A stretch of 64,000 bases of DNA from Leucobacter ruminantium (lineage in GTDB: Bacteria; Actinomycetota; Actinomycetes; Actinomycetales; Microbacteriaceae). Below, piece after piece: positions 33,393 to 40,509 of this stretch (positions are counted from its first letter, which is position 1; each line of letters begins with the position of its first letter). The stretch is from NCBI RefSeq assembly GCF_017565705.1, contig NZ_JAGDYL010000001.1:186001-250000 (forward strand). The letters run 5' to 3'. The notes beneath the pieces are model-generated. The model did not search any database. It was given only the letters and a program-made list of their open reading frames with translations, and was not told the origin of the DNA. A program made the translations under genes and the position numbers.

Positions 33393-33426
33393 CCACCCTC
33401 GCCGTCCGGTTCCCGGCCGAGGCGCC

Positions 33427-34329
33427 TCAGGTGAGACCGAGTTCGCCCACCACGGCGGCGACGCGATCGCGCTGCGCCTCGGTGAGCCCCTGGATCGGCA
33501 GCGGCAGGCAGTTCCTCGGCGCGAGACCGAGGTGCTCGGCGATCGCGGCGGTCACGCGCAGGCTTCCCCCGAACTCGGAGAAGAGCCCCCACAGGGGCGC
33601 GAGCCGTTTCGACTCGGCGACGGCTTCGGCCGCGCGTCCCGCTTGCGCAGCGCGGGTGATGCCCAGCGCGGCGCCGGGCAGAGTGCCGCCGATGACGGAG
33701 TACCAGGCGTCGCAGCCGGCGTTCAGCCCCGCGGCGGCGGACGCGTCTCCCGAGACTCCGATCGTGACGTGCTCAGGTACCACCGCCCGGATCGCGGCGA
33801 TCCTCTCGGAGGCCTCGGCCGAATTCGCGGGCACGCCCGGGATCTTGATCGACGCGATGCCCGGCAGCTCGGCAATACGCGCATACAGTTCTACCGTGAA
33901 CGTGAAGCGGGTCGTACCCGGGTTGTCGTAGACGATCACCGGCAGCTCCGTCGAGGCGGTGACGGTGCGGTAGAGCTCGAACACGTCGTCCACGGTCAGC
34001 GGCTGATAGCTCATCGGCGCCAGCAGCAGACCCGCCGCACCGGCTGCCTCGGCGGATGCGGCATGGGCGAGGACGTGCGAGGTGCGCAGTCCCCCGACCC
34101 CGACGAACACGGGCGTCGACCCTGCGTGCTCGACGGCGAGGCGGGCCACGCTGGCACGCTCCTCCGGGGTGAGGTAGGCGTAGGATCCCGTCGAACCGAG
34201 CGCAGTGATCGAATCCACGCGCGCCGTGACGAGGCGCTCGATGAGCCCCGCGAAGGCGCACTCGTCGACGCGGTCGTCGCGCAGCGGGGTCAGCGGGAAC
34301 GCGCTCAGGCCGGTGAAGATGCCGGTCAC
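33427..34329 (-). CDS. DapA-family (DHDPS/NAL) aldolase, second copy
   Basis: A 300-residue TIM-barrel lyase of the N-acetylneuraminate lyase/DHDPS superfamily. Motifs: ALGSTGSYAYLT (GxTG loop), PVIVYDNPGTTRF (active-site Tyr) and IASIKIPGVPAN (Schiff-base Lys). It differs from the dedicated lysine enzyme at 3.1 kb in the substrate loop, so it is likely catabolic (2-keto-3-deoxy or related substrates) rather than biosynthetic; this is inference. The ATG overlaps the upstream monooxygenase-like stop (ATGA). It ends the MerR-peroxiredoxin operon. Confidence 0.85.
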   Translation of the reverse strand: MTGIFTGLSAFPLTPLRDDRVDECAFAGLIERLVTARVDSITALGSTGSYAYLTPEERASVARLAVEHAGSTPVFVGVGGLRTSHVLAHAASAEAAGAAGLLLAPMSYQPLTVDDVFELYRTVTASTELPVIVYDNPGTTRFTFTVELYARIAELPGIASIKIPGVPANSAEASERIAAIRAVVPEHVTIGVSGDASAAAGLNAGCDAWYSVIGGTLPGAALGITRAAQAGRAAEAVAESKRLAPLWGLFSEFGGSLRVTAAIAEHLGLAPRNCLPLPIQGLTEAQRDRVAAVVGELGLT

Positions 34330-34691
34330 GGCCGATCCCGTCCGGGTCGGTGGTCAAGGCCGAGGATCGGGTTGCCGTAGACGGACCGCACCTCCGAGAT
34401 GACGACGCGGTAGTCGCCGAGCCACTCGTCGTGGCGGCTCTTCGCAAGCCGATGCGTATCCATGCCCATGAGCTGCTGCAGAGCATCCATGTCGGTCCAG
34501 TAGTAGACCTCGGCATGCAGGCCGGTCTCCTCATTGTGCCAGGCCTCCTCCCCCAGGAAGCCGGGGATCTCGCGCGCCCGGCGCGCGATCTCGCCGTCGA
34601 GGCGGTGGAACTCCTCGGTGAGTTCCCCCGTCTCGAAGATGAAGGTCGAGCTGTACCGTGGCCTGGGCGCGGGTTGGGCTGCGACGGTCAC
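34326..34691 (-). CDS. ABM-like (dimeric alpha+beta barrel) small protein
   Basis: A 121-residue protein with the antibiotic-biosynthesis-monooxygenase/NIPSNAP-like layout: RYSSTFIFETGELTEEFHRLDGEIARRAREIPGFLGEEAW followed by VYYWTDMDALQQLMGMDTHRLAKSRHDEWLGDYRVVISEV. Such small dimers act as heme-independent monooxygenases or as scavenging enzymes; which applies here is unknown. The GTG start (VTVAAQPAP) overlaps the peroxiredoxin stop by 4 bp, and its own stop overlaps the DapA-like ATG, so the three genes are a tightly coupled operon. Confidence 0.72.
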   Translation of the reverse strand: MTVAAQPAPRPRYSSTFIFETGELTEEFHRLDGEIARRAREIPGFLGEEAWHNEETGLHAEVYYWTDMDALQQLMGMDTHRLAKSRHDEWLGDYRVVISEVRSVYGNPILGLDHRPGRDRP

Positions 34692-35668
34692 GATCCGCCC
34701 TCCGTTCGAGGGTGCTCCTGCAACCAGGCCAGCACCTGCTGCGCGTGGGTGTTCGGCGGGAAGATCGGGTAGAAGACGTGCTCGATCGCGCCGTCCGCCA
34801 CGACCAGCGTGAGGCGGCTGTAGAGACGGTCGTGCCCCTCGGCCGCGAAGGTCGGCAGCCGCAGCGCGTCGGCCAGCGCGAGTGACACGTCGGAGAGCAT
34901 CGGGAACGGCAGCCGCAGGCGATCCACGACCTCGGCCTGGTAGCTCGGGCTCTGGCTCGACATCCCGAACACGCGGGCGGCTCCGGCCTCGTGCAGCTCG
35001 GAGAAGTGGTCCCGGAAGTCGCACGCCTCCGTCGAGCAGCCCCGCGCGCCGGGGATCGCGTCCCACCCATCCGGCAGGTCCACTCCGGGGCGGCCCGTGA
35101 GGGGGTAGAGATAGATCACCGTGCGTCCGGACCCCAGCTCGTCGAGACGGGCGGATCCGCCGTCGCTCGTGGCCAGCTCCAGCGGCGGCAGCGCCAGGCC
35201 CGGCAGGTGCCGCGCGGCCCCGTCGTCCTCTGGCACCGGCAGCCCCTCGGGCAGGATCGTGTAGTCGGTCATCCTCGTCTCCTTCCGGTCGTCGGGCGGC
35301 GGCGACCGATCGAACGTCCTCGACGCGCCCGCGTCGAGGCGCTCCTGCAGCTCGGCCCGCCGCCGCGTCAGCTCAGCCGCCACGCGGTCGATCTCGGCGA
35401 TCGCGTCGCGGTACACCGCGAGCGAGCTGACGCACTCGTCGCCGTGCTCATGGCCCGCATCCAGGCACTCCACGAACGGCCGCGCGCGGCTCGGCGCGAT
35501 CCCGAGCCCGCTCAGCTCGCGGATCTCGCTCACCACCCGCGCGTCGCGCTCGCTGAACGAGCGGTACCCGTTCTCCTCGCGCACGGGCGAGAGCAGTCCG
35601 AGCCGCTCGTAGTAGCGGATCGCCTTCGTCGAGACGCCCGAGCGCTGCGCGAGTTCTCCGATTCGCAT
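34688..35668 (-). CDS. MerR regulator-peroxiredoxin fusion
   Basis: A 326-residue protein in one uninterrupted frame. Residues 1-130 are a MerR regulator: MRIGELAQRSGVSTKAIRYYERLGLLSP, dimerisation helix from about 83 (YRDAIAEIDRVAAELTRRRAELQERLDAG). From residue 133 a BCP/PrxQ-like peroxiredoxin follows: GRTVIYLYPLTGRPG, and GCSTEACDFRD with Cys211 (peroxidatic) and Cys216 (resolving). Internal Met133 (35272) is preceded by GGAAGGAG, so the peroxiredoxin can also be made alone. The start ATG has GGAGG 8 nt upstream. An oxidant sensor joined to its effector is a natural reading (inference). Confidence 0.83.
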   Translation of the reverse strand: MRIGELAQRSGVSTKAIRYYERLGLLSPVREENGYRSFSERDARVVSEIRELSGLGIAPSRARPFVECLDAGHEHGDECVSSLAVYRDAIAEIDRVAAELTRRRAELQERLDAGASRTFDRSPPPDDRKETRMTDYTILPEGLPVPEDDGAARHLPGLALPPLELATSDGGSARLDELGSGRTVIYLYPLTGRPGVDLPDGWDAIPGARGCSTEACDFRDHFSELHEAGAARVFGMSSQSPSYQAEVVDRLRLPFPMLSDVSLALADALRLPTFAAEGHDRLYSRLTLVVADGAIEHVFYPIFPPNTHAQQVLAWLQEHPRTEGGS

Positions 35669-35689
35669 GGCTGCCACCTCCGGCTCCAC

Positions 35690-35719
35690 CGTAAACCCTG
35701 CCCTATGGGGCAGTGTCAA
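35690..35719 (-). promoter_or_regulatory. MerR-type promoter of the fusion operon
   Basis: On the minus strand, TTGACA (complement of 35714-35719) and TTTACG (complement of 35690-35695) with a stretched 18-bp spacer that consists of the palindrome CTGCCC-CATA-GGGCAG (35698-35713). Over-long spacers with a palindrome are diagnostic of MerR-activated promoters, so the fusion probably activates its own operon. Confidence 0.65.
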
Positions 35720-35807
35720 GTGGAGCAGCGAGACGGCCGGACACCGCCTTGATCGCTCGAGGGGGCCTTCACACGCGATGTTGCGGTAGTGGGGCTCAGC
35801 AGGGCAC

Positions 35808-35838
35808 CGACAGCTCCAGCCAGCGCTCCTCGAGCTCG
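35808..35838. repeat. 31-bp direct repeat, left copy (ABC-F 3'-end duplication)
   Basis: Matches 30 of 31 bases of 36739-36769. Read on the minus strand it encodes ELEERWLELS followed by VPC and a stop, an intact alternative ABC-F C-terminus. It marks the left edge of an approximately 930-bp insert. Confidence 0.8.
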
Positions 35839-35876
35839 TCCCCGTGAATGTCGTATGCGCCTGGGACGATTCGTGA

Positions 35877-36551
35877 ATGGTAGCGTCCGAAATCCAGGCA
35901 ACGCGGTTGCGACTGCTCCAAGATGCGTATCGACGCCTCGGCGCCGACACGCATGTAGCCTTCGTCGACGAGAGCTACGTCGTGCCAGAAGTCGCTCACG
36001 GCGGCCGCACGTTCTACATCGCCACCGCTTACGTCTCACCAGTTCGGCTTCATGAGCCGGTGAGACGCGACCTCGTCGATATCGTAGGCGGCACTTACTG
36101 GCACACGAACGAAGCACACGGTTCCGGAAAGGCACGCAAGATACGGGAGCTCTGCGAGTACCTCGCTGAAGCCGAGGCCGACGAGTCTTTTCTCCTCGCG
36201 GTGAAGTCGCCCATCGAAGTTATAGCGGACGGAGATGAGCGTGCGCGCGAAGTCTGTCTTACGGCGTTGCTCGAGGCGTTGCATCGAGGCGATGTCTCAC
36301 AGCGCCCGTCTCTCGTCATCGCCGAGGAACGACATCATCAGCGTCAACGTGCCAGGGATCAGCGGACCGTCAGGAGCGCCAGACGAGCCCAGAGGATCGG
36401 ACAAACGCAGGTCTTGTTCACGTCCCCCGCAGTCGAAACGCTGCTCTGGGTTCCCGACATCGTGTCGTTCGCGCAGAATCATAAGGAGCGAGGCAGCAAC
36501 ATCGGCTACGTCGCGCCGCTCGAGCCACTACTCAGGATCATCTCGCTGTGA
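35877..36551 (+). CDS. DUF3800-like protein in a small insert
   Basis: A 224-residue protein not clearly assignable. HVAFVDESYVVPEV followed by GRTFYIATAYVS resembles the D-E-S start of DUF3800 (RNase H-like fold) proteins found in defence and mobile contexts. Further segments are EAHGSGKARKIRELCEYL, FLLAVKSPIEVIADGDERAREVCLTALLEAL and LLWVPDIVSFAQNHKERG (a late Asp/Asn/His cluster). A weak Shine-Dalgarno precedes the ATG. Codon use is visibly less GC-biased than its neighbours. It lies between 31-bp direct repeats derived from the ABC-F gene, with its own terminator, so it is probably an acquired single-gene cargo. Confidence 0.65.
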   Translation: MVASEIQATRLRLLQDAYRRLGADTHVAFVDESYVVPEVAHGGRTFYIATAYVSPVRLHEPVRRDLVDIVGGTYWHTNEAHGSGKARKIRELCEYLAEAEADESFLLAVKSPIEVIADGDERAREVCLTALLEALHRGDVSQRPSLVIAEERHHQRQRARDQRTVRSARRAQRIGQTQVLFTSPAVETLLWVPDIVSFAQNHKERGSNIGYVAPLEPLLRIISL

Positions 36552-36561
36552 AACGAAGCAA

Positions 36562-36591
36562 CCCCCGGCAGCCGAAGCATGAGACCGGGGG
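36562..36591 (+). terminator. terminator-like hairpin after the DUF3800-like gene
   Basis: Stem CCCCCGG / CCGGGGG with a 16-nt loop, 10 bp past the stop. A second hairpin (GAGCATT / AATGCTC) follows at about 36605-36626. The remaining DNA up to 36723 is unusually AT-rich for the window and carries no gene. Confidence 0.55.
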
Positions 36592-36723
36592 CCTCCGGAG
36601 CTATCGAGCATTGCCGCTGGAATGCTCCGGATTGCACATACAAGTCTACAGCAAAAGCATCACGAGACTACTGGCACTTCCAGAAACTAGCCGTAATCAC
36701 AGGCCGATAGTCGCTCCAAACGA

Positions 36724-38580
36724 CTATTCCAATAGCGTCGACAGCTCGAGCCAGCGCTCCTCGAGCTCGGCCACCTCGTCCTCGACGGCCGTGATCTTCG
36801 CCATCTCGGCGTTCAGCAGCGCGTAATCGCTCTGGTCGAGCTCGGCGAGACCATCGCGCGACCTCACGATATCGGCCTGCAGGCGCTCCATCTTGCGCTC
36901 CACCGAGGCGAGTTCCTTCTCGGCCGCGCGGCGCTCCGCTCCGGAAAGGGCGGGTGCCGCCGCACCGCCGGCCCGGCGAGGCGAAGCCGAGTCGAAACCC
37001 GGCTCGCTCGACTTCGACTCGCTTCGCTCGCTCGATCGGCGGGAGGGATCGGCGGAGGCGGCCTCCTGCGCCGCGCGCAGCCGCAGGTACTCGTCCACTC
37101 CGCCTGGCAGGTGCCGCAGGTGCCGGTCGAGGATCGCGTACTGCTGATCGGTCACCCTCTCCAGGAAGTACCGGTCGTGCGATACCACGATGAGGGTGCC
37201 GGGCCACGAGTCGAGCAGGTCCTCCATCGCGGCCAGCATGTCGGTGTCGAGGTCGTTGGTCGGCTCGTCGAGGATCAGCACGTTCGGCTGATCGAGCAGG
37301 ATGAGCAGCAGCTGCAGCCGCCGCTTCTGCCCACCCGAGAGATCCTTCACCGGGGTCGACAGCTGCGCGCTCGTGAACCCCATGCGCTCGAGCATCTGCC
37401 CCGGCGTGAGCTCCTGCGCCTTCGAACCGCTGCCGACCGTGAAGCTCGTACGCAACCGCCCGATCACCGTGCGCACCGGCTCGTTCAGGTGCTCCTCGAG
37501 TTCGTCGAGACGCTGCGTGAGCGTCGCGACTTTCACGGTCTTGCCGCGCTTCACAGTGCCGCTCGTCGGCTCGACGTCGCCCGAGATGAGGCCGAGCAGC
37601 GTCGACTTGCCCGCGCCGTTCACGCCGAGGATACCCGTGCGCTCGCCGGGGGCGAGCCGCCACTCGACGTCTTCGAGGATCGTGCGCCCGTCGTACGCGA
37701 CACCCGCCTCCTCCAGGTTCACGACCTCCTTGCCGAGGCGCTGCACCGCCATCGACTGCAGCGAGACCCGGTCGCGGATCTCGGGCACGTCGGCGATGAG
37801 CGCGTTGGCGGCGTCGATGCGGAACTTCGGCTTGGATGTGCGCGCGGGAGCCCCTCGGCGCAGCCACGCCAGCTCCTTGCGTGCGAGGTTCTGCCGCTTC
37901 TGCTCGATCGCGGCGGCCTGGCGATCCCTCTCCACCCGCTGCAGGATGTACGCGGCATAGCCGCCCTCGAACGGCTCGACGATGCGGTCGTGCACCTCCC
38001 ACGTGGTGGTGCACACCTCGTCGAGGAACCAGCGGTCGTGCGTCACGACGAGCAGCGCCCCCTGCCCCGCGGGCCAGCGGCGCTTCAGGTGCTCGGCGAG
38101 CCAGGCGATGCCCTCGACGTCGAGGTGGTTGGTCGGCTCGTCGAGGAAGAGCATCTCATGGTCGCCGACCAGCAGCCGTGCGAGGGCCACCCGTCGCCGC
38201 TGCCCGCCGGAGAGCGCGTCGAGCCGGGCGTCCCAGCCGAGGTCTCCGACGAGGCCGTCGATCACGTTGCGCGTGCGCGCCTCGCCCGCCCACTCGTACT
38301 CGGGCCGATCGCCGACGATCGCGTGCCCCACCGTCTCATCGGCGTCGAACGCATCGGCCTGATCGAGCACGCCGATCGTCGTGCCGGAGCGCTTCGTGAC
38401 CTGCCCACCGTCGGGCTCCCGTCGCCCCGCGAGCATCATGAGCAGCGACGACTTCCCGTCGCCGTTGCGGCCGACGATGCCGATGCGGTCGCCCTCGGCC
38501 ACGCCGAGGGTCACGGAGTCGAACACGACCTTGGTCGGAACCTCGAGGTGCAGGGCCTCGGCCCCCAGAAGATGCGCCAT
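36724..38580 (-). CDS. ABC-F family ATPase (ribosome-associated, Uup-like)
   Basis: A 618-residue cytosolic protein with two ABC domains and no membrane domain. N-domain: GRNGDGKSS, LSGGQRRRVALARLL, MLFLDEPTNHLDVEG; C-domain: GVNGAGKST, LSGGQKRRLQLLLILL, LDEPTNDLD. Between them is the charged linker (QAAAIEQKRQNLARKELAWLRRG). ABC-F proteins act on the ribosome in antibiotic resistance or stalled translation. The C-terminal coiled-coil (ASVERKMERLQADIVRSRD...) is preceded by SSERSESKSSEPGFDSAS, encoded by an inserted intergenic repeat. The C-terminus TLLE results from the insertion that duplicated its 3' end. ATG MAHLLGAEALHLEVP. Confidence 0.93.
   Translation of the reverse strand: MAHLLGAEALHLEVPTKVVFDSVTLGVAEGDRIGIVGRNGDGKSSLLMMLAGRREPDGGQVTKRSGTTIGVLDQADAFDADETVGHAIVGDRPEYEWAGEARTRNVIDGLVGDLGWDARLDALSGGQRRRVALARLLVGDHEMLFLDEPTNHLDVEGIAWLAEHLKRRWPAGQGALLVVTHDRWFLDEVCTTTWEVHDRIVEPFEGGYAAYILQRVERDRQAAAIEQKRQNLARKELAWLRRGAPARTSKPKFRIDAANALIADVPEIRDRVSLQSMAVQRLGKEVVNLEEAGVAYDGRTILEDVEWRLAPGERTGILGVNGAGKSTLLGLISGDVEPTSGTVKRGKTVKVATLTQRLDELEEHLNEPVRTVIGRLRTSFTVGSGSKAQELTPGQMLERMGFTSAQLSTPVKDLSGGQKRRLQLLLILLDQPNVLILDEPTNDLDTDMLAAMEDLLDSWPGTLIVVSHDRYFLERVTDQQYAILDRHLRHLPGGVDEYLRLRAAQEAASADPSRRSSERSESKSSEPGFDSASPRRAGGAAAPALSGAERRAAEKELASVERKMERLQADIVRSRDGLAELDQSDYALLNAEMAKITAVEDEVAELEERWLELSTLLE
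36739..36769. repeat. 31-bp direct repeat, right copy, in the ABC-F 3' end
   Basis: Encodes ELEERWLELS near the ABC-F stop. It pairs with the left copy 931 bp away (one mismatch). Repeats at a gene 3' end resemble attachment sites, but no integrase is present. Confidence 0.8.
36977..37043. repeat. inverted-repeat element inserted in frame in the ABC-F gene
   Basis: A full tttcgactcg-type element with both arms (GCGAAGCCGAGTCGAAACC and TTCGACTCGCTTCGCTCGC), here read through as the Ser/Glu-rich linker before the C-terminal coiled coil. Confidence 0.75.
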
Positions 38581-38656
38581 AACCCGTTCAGTCTAGTTCG
38601 CCGTGGCTGCGCAAGGGTTCTACCCGTGCGGTGAGGGCCTGTGCCAAAGTGGGTGC

Positions 38657-40435
38657 ATGACCCACTCGGCAGCCCACTCGACGACGCCGCTCCGCATCAT
38701 GCTCGGGCTCAGCTCGGTGCTCGCGGGAGTCGCACTGATCCTGGCACCGCTCTCACCGCAGGCAATCGCTGTCATCGTCGGCATCGGGCTCTCGCTCACC
38801 GGCGTCGCACTGCTGCTGCGCGCTGGGCGAGACCGCCACGAGCACCGTGATGCGCTCTCGGCATCCGGAATCGGACTAGGGTTCGTGGTGCTCGCGCTGG
38901 GAACGATCATCGCACTCTGGCCTTCCCTGGGCGCCCCGGGGCTCGCCGCCTTGATCGGCGCGGCACTCATCGCGCACGGGCTCTTCTCCGCACTGCGCGC
39001 GCTGCGAGCGGCGGCATCGGACCGCGCCTCCGAGATCATCGCCGCTGCCGCGACGGTGATCTTCGGCGCTCTGACCTTCGCCTGGCCGGTGCTCACCCTC
39101 ACCGTCTTCAGGTACGCGCTCGGCGCCTGGTTCGTGTTCTTCGGCCTGCGGGCACTCGTCGGGCTGCTGCCCCGGAAGGGATCCCTAGCCGCACCTGCCG
39201 CCGCCGGCACGCGGCACCCGGTCCTCCGTCGCTGGACCCGCACGATCGGCTCGGTCGCGGCGCTCGTCGTCGCCGTGGCGTTCGCCTGGGGCAGCGGCTC
39301 CATCCTCGGCGGCGTGCCGCTGCCCGAGCCCGACGGCTTCTACACCGCGCCCTCGCAGGTTCCCGACGAACCGGGCAGGCTGCTGCGCTCCGAGCCCCTC
39401 ACCACCGGCGTCCCAGCCGGGGCGGAGGCCTGGAAGATCCTCTACACGACCACGCACCCCGACGGCTCCCCCGCCGTCTCGAGCGGCACCGTGATCGCGC
39501 CGAAGCAGCGCGGTAAGACCCCTCTCCCCCTGCTCACGATCTCGCACGGAACAACCGGTGTGGTGCCCAAATGCGCGCCCTCGCTCAGCGCGACGCCCTT
39601 CGCGGACGGCGCGGGAGCGGCCCTCGCCGAGATGGTGACCGAGCACGGCTGGGCGGGCGTGATCTCCGACTACATCGGACTCGGCACCGAGGGTCCGCAC
39701 CCGTACCTCATTGGGGAGGCCGAAGCCAGGAACGTGCTCGACGCGTCACGCGCGGTGCAGCAGCTCGGTCACATTCGGACCACCACCGACACCGTCGTCT
39801 GGGGCCACTCGCAGGGCGGGCAGGGCGCGCTCTGGACGGGACAGATCGCCGAGGACTACGCCCCCGAACTGACCGTCAAGGGCATCGCCGCCTTCGCCCC
39901 GGCCTCGGATCTCTTCGGACTCGCGGAGATCGAGAAGACCGAGGTCGGCGGGAAGACGGTCTCGGCTTACATTGCCTCCACCTGGGACCGAATCTACCCC
40001 GATCTCGAGCTCGAGCAGCACCTCACCCCCGGCTCCGCGGGGCCCGTGGAGCAGATCGCGGACCACTGCTTCGACGGTCGGGACGCGCTCGCCGCGCTGC
40101 TGCGCGGTTCCCAGGTGCCCAATCAGATCTTCCCCGACAGCGTGCTCGACGGCCCGTTCGGCGATCGACTCAAGGCGCAGGAGCCGAAGGGACCGTTCCC
40201 GGCGCCGGTGATGGTCGCGCAGGGTCTCGCCGACCCGCTCGTGAAACCTCAGATGCAGCACGACTGGGTCGAGGGTCGGTGCCGAGCAGGCGAGCAGATC
40301 GACTACCGCACCTTCCCCGGTCTCAGCCACAACACCCTCGTCGCCGCGGATTCGCCGCTCACCCCGCAGATCGTGCAGTGGACGCTGGATCGTTGGAACG
40401 GAAAGGCGGCGACGCCGAACTGCCCCGCCGGTTGA
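38657..40435 (+). CDS. HdeD-like membrane domain fused to a secretory-lipase-type alpha/beta hydrolase
   Basis: A 592-residue protein. Residues 1-175 hold about six membrane helices with the HdeD/DUF308 pattern (MLGLSSVLAGVALILAPLSP, GLSLTGVALLLRAG, FFGLRALVGL). After one more helix (TIGSVAALVVAVAFAWGSG) an alpha/beta hydrolase begins at about 220: LLTISHGTTG (oxyanion), catalytic Ser385 in VVWGHSQGGQGALW, Asp in GLADPLVKPQM, His in FPGLSHNTLVA, as in secretory lipases. So a lipase-type domain is anchored at the membrane, facing outward (inference). ATG chosen after GTGGG; the in-frame upstream extension is unlike the family. The stop TGA is supplied by a repeat. Confidence 0.82.
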   Translation: MTHSAAHSTTPLRIMLGLSSVLAGVALILAPLSPQAIAVIVGIGLSLTGVALLLRAGRDRHEHRDALSASGIGLGFVVLALGTIIALWPSLGAPGLAALIGAALIAHGLFSALRALRAAASDRASEIIAAAATVIFGALTFAWPVLTLTVFRYALGAWFVFFGLRALVGLLPRKGSLAAPAAAGTRHPVLRRWTRTIGSVAALVVAVAFAWGSGSILGGVPLPEPDGFYTAPSQVPDEPGRLLRSEPLTTGVPAGAEAWKILYTTTHPDGSPAVSSGTVIAPKQRGKTPLPLLTISHGTTGVVPKCAPSLSATPFADGAGAALAEMVTEHGWAGVISDYIGLGTEGPHPYLIGEAEARNVLDASRAVQQLGHIRTTTDTVVWGHSQGGQGALWTGQIAEDYAPELTVKGIAAFAPASDLFGLAEIEKTEVGGKTVSAYIASTWDRIYPDLELEQHLTPGSAGPVEQIADHCFDGRDALAALLRGSQVPNQIFPDSVLDGPFGDRLKAQEPKGPFPAPVMVAQGLADPLVKPQMQHDWVEGRCRAGEQIDYRTFPGLSHNTLVAADSPLTPQIVQWTLDRWNGKAATPNCPAG

Positions 40436-40508
40436 GCGAGGAGCTTGCGACGAGTCGAAACCTGCGGGCGGACGTTGGTTTCGACTCGCTTCGCTCGCTC
40501 AACCAGCG
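40428..40508. repeat. inverted-repeat element between convergent genes
   Basis: Arms GGTTGAGCGAGGAGCTTGCG...GAGTCGAAACC and GGTTTCGACTCG...GCTCAACC around a 14-nt centre. The left arm supplies the TGA stop of the HdeD-lipase gene and the element ends just before the aldehyde dehydrogenase stop. Likely acts as a bidirectional terminator. Confidence 0.75.
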
Positions 40509-40509
40509 G

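Noticed and set aside
36562-36723. A second gene in the insert after the DUF3800-like gene
   Set aside because: Only short, broken frames in this AT-rich stretch; hairpins but no start, ribosome site or recognisable domain.
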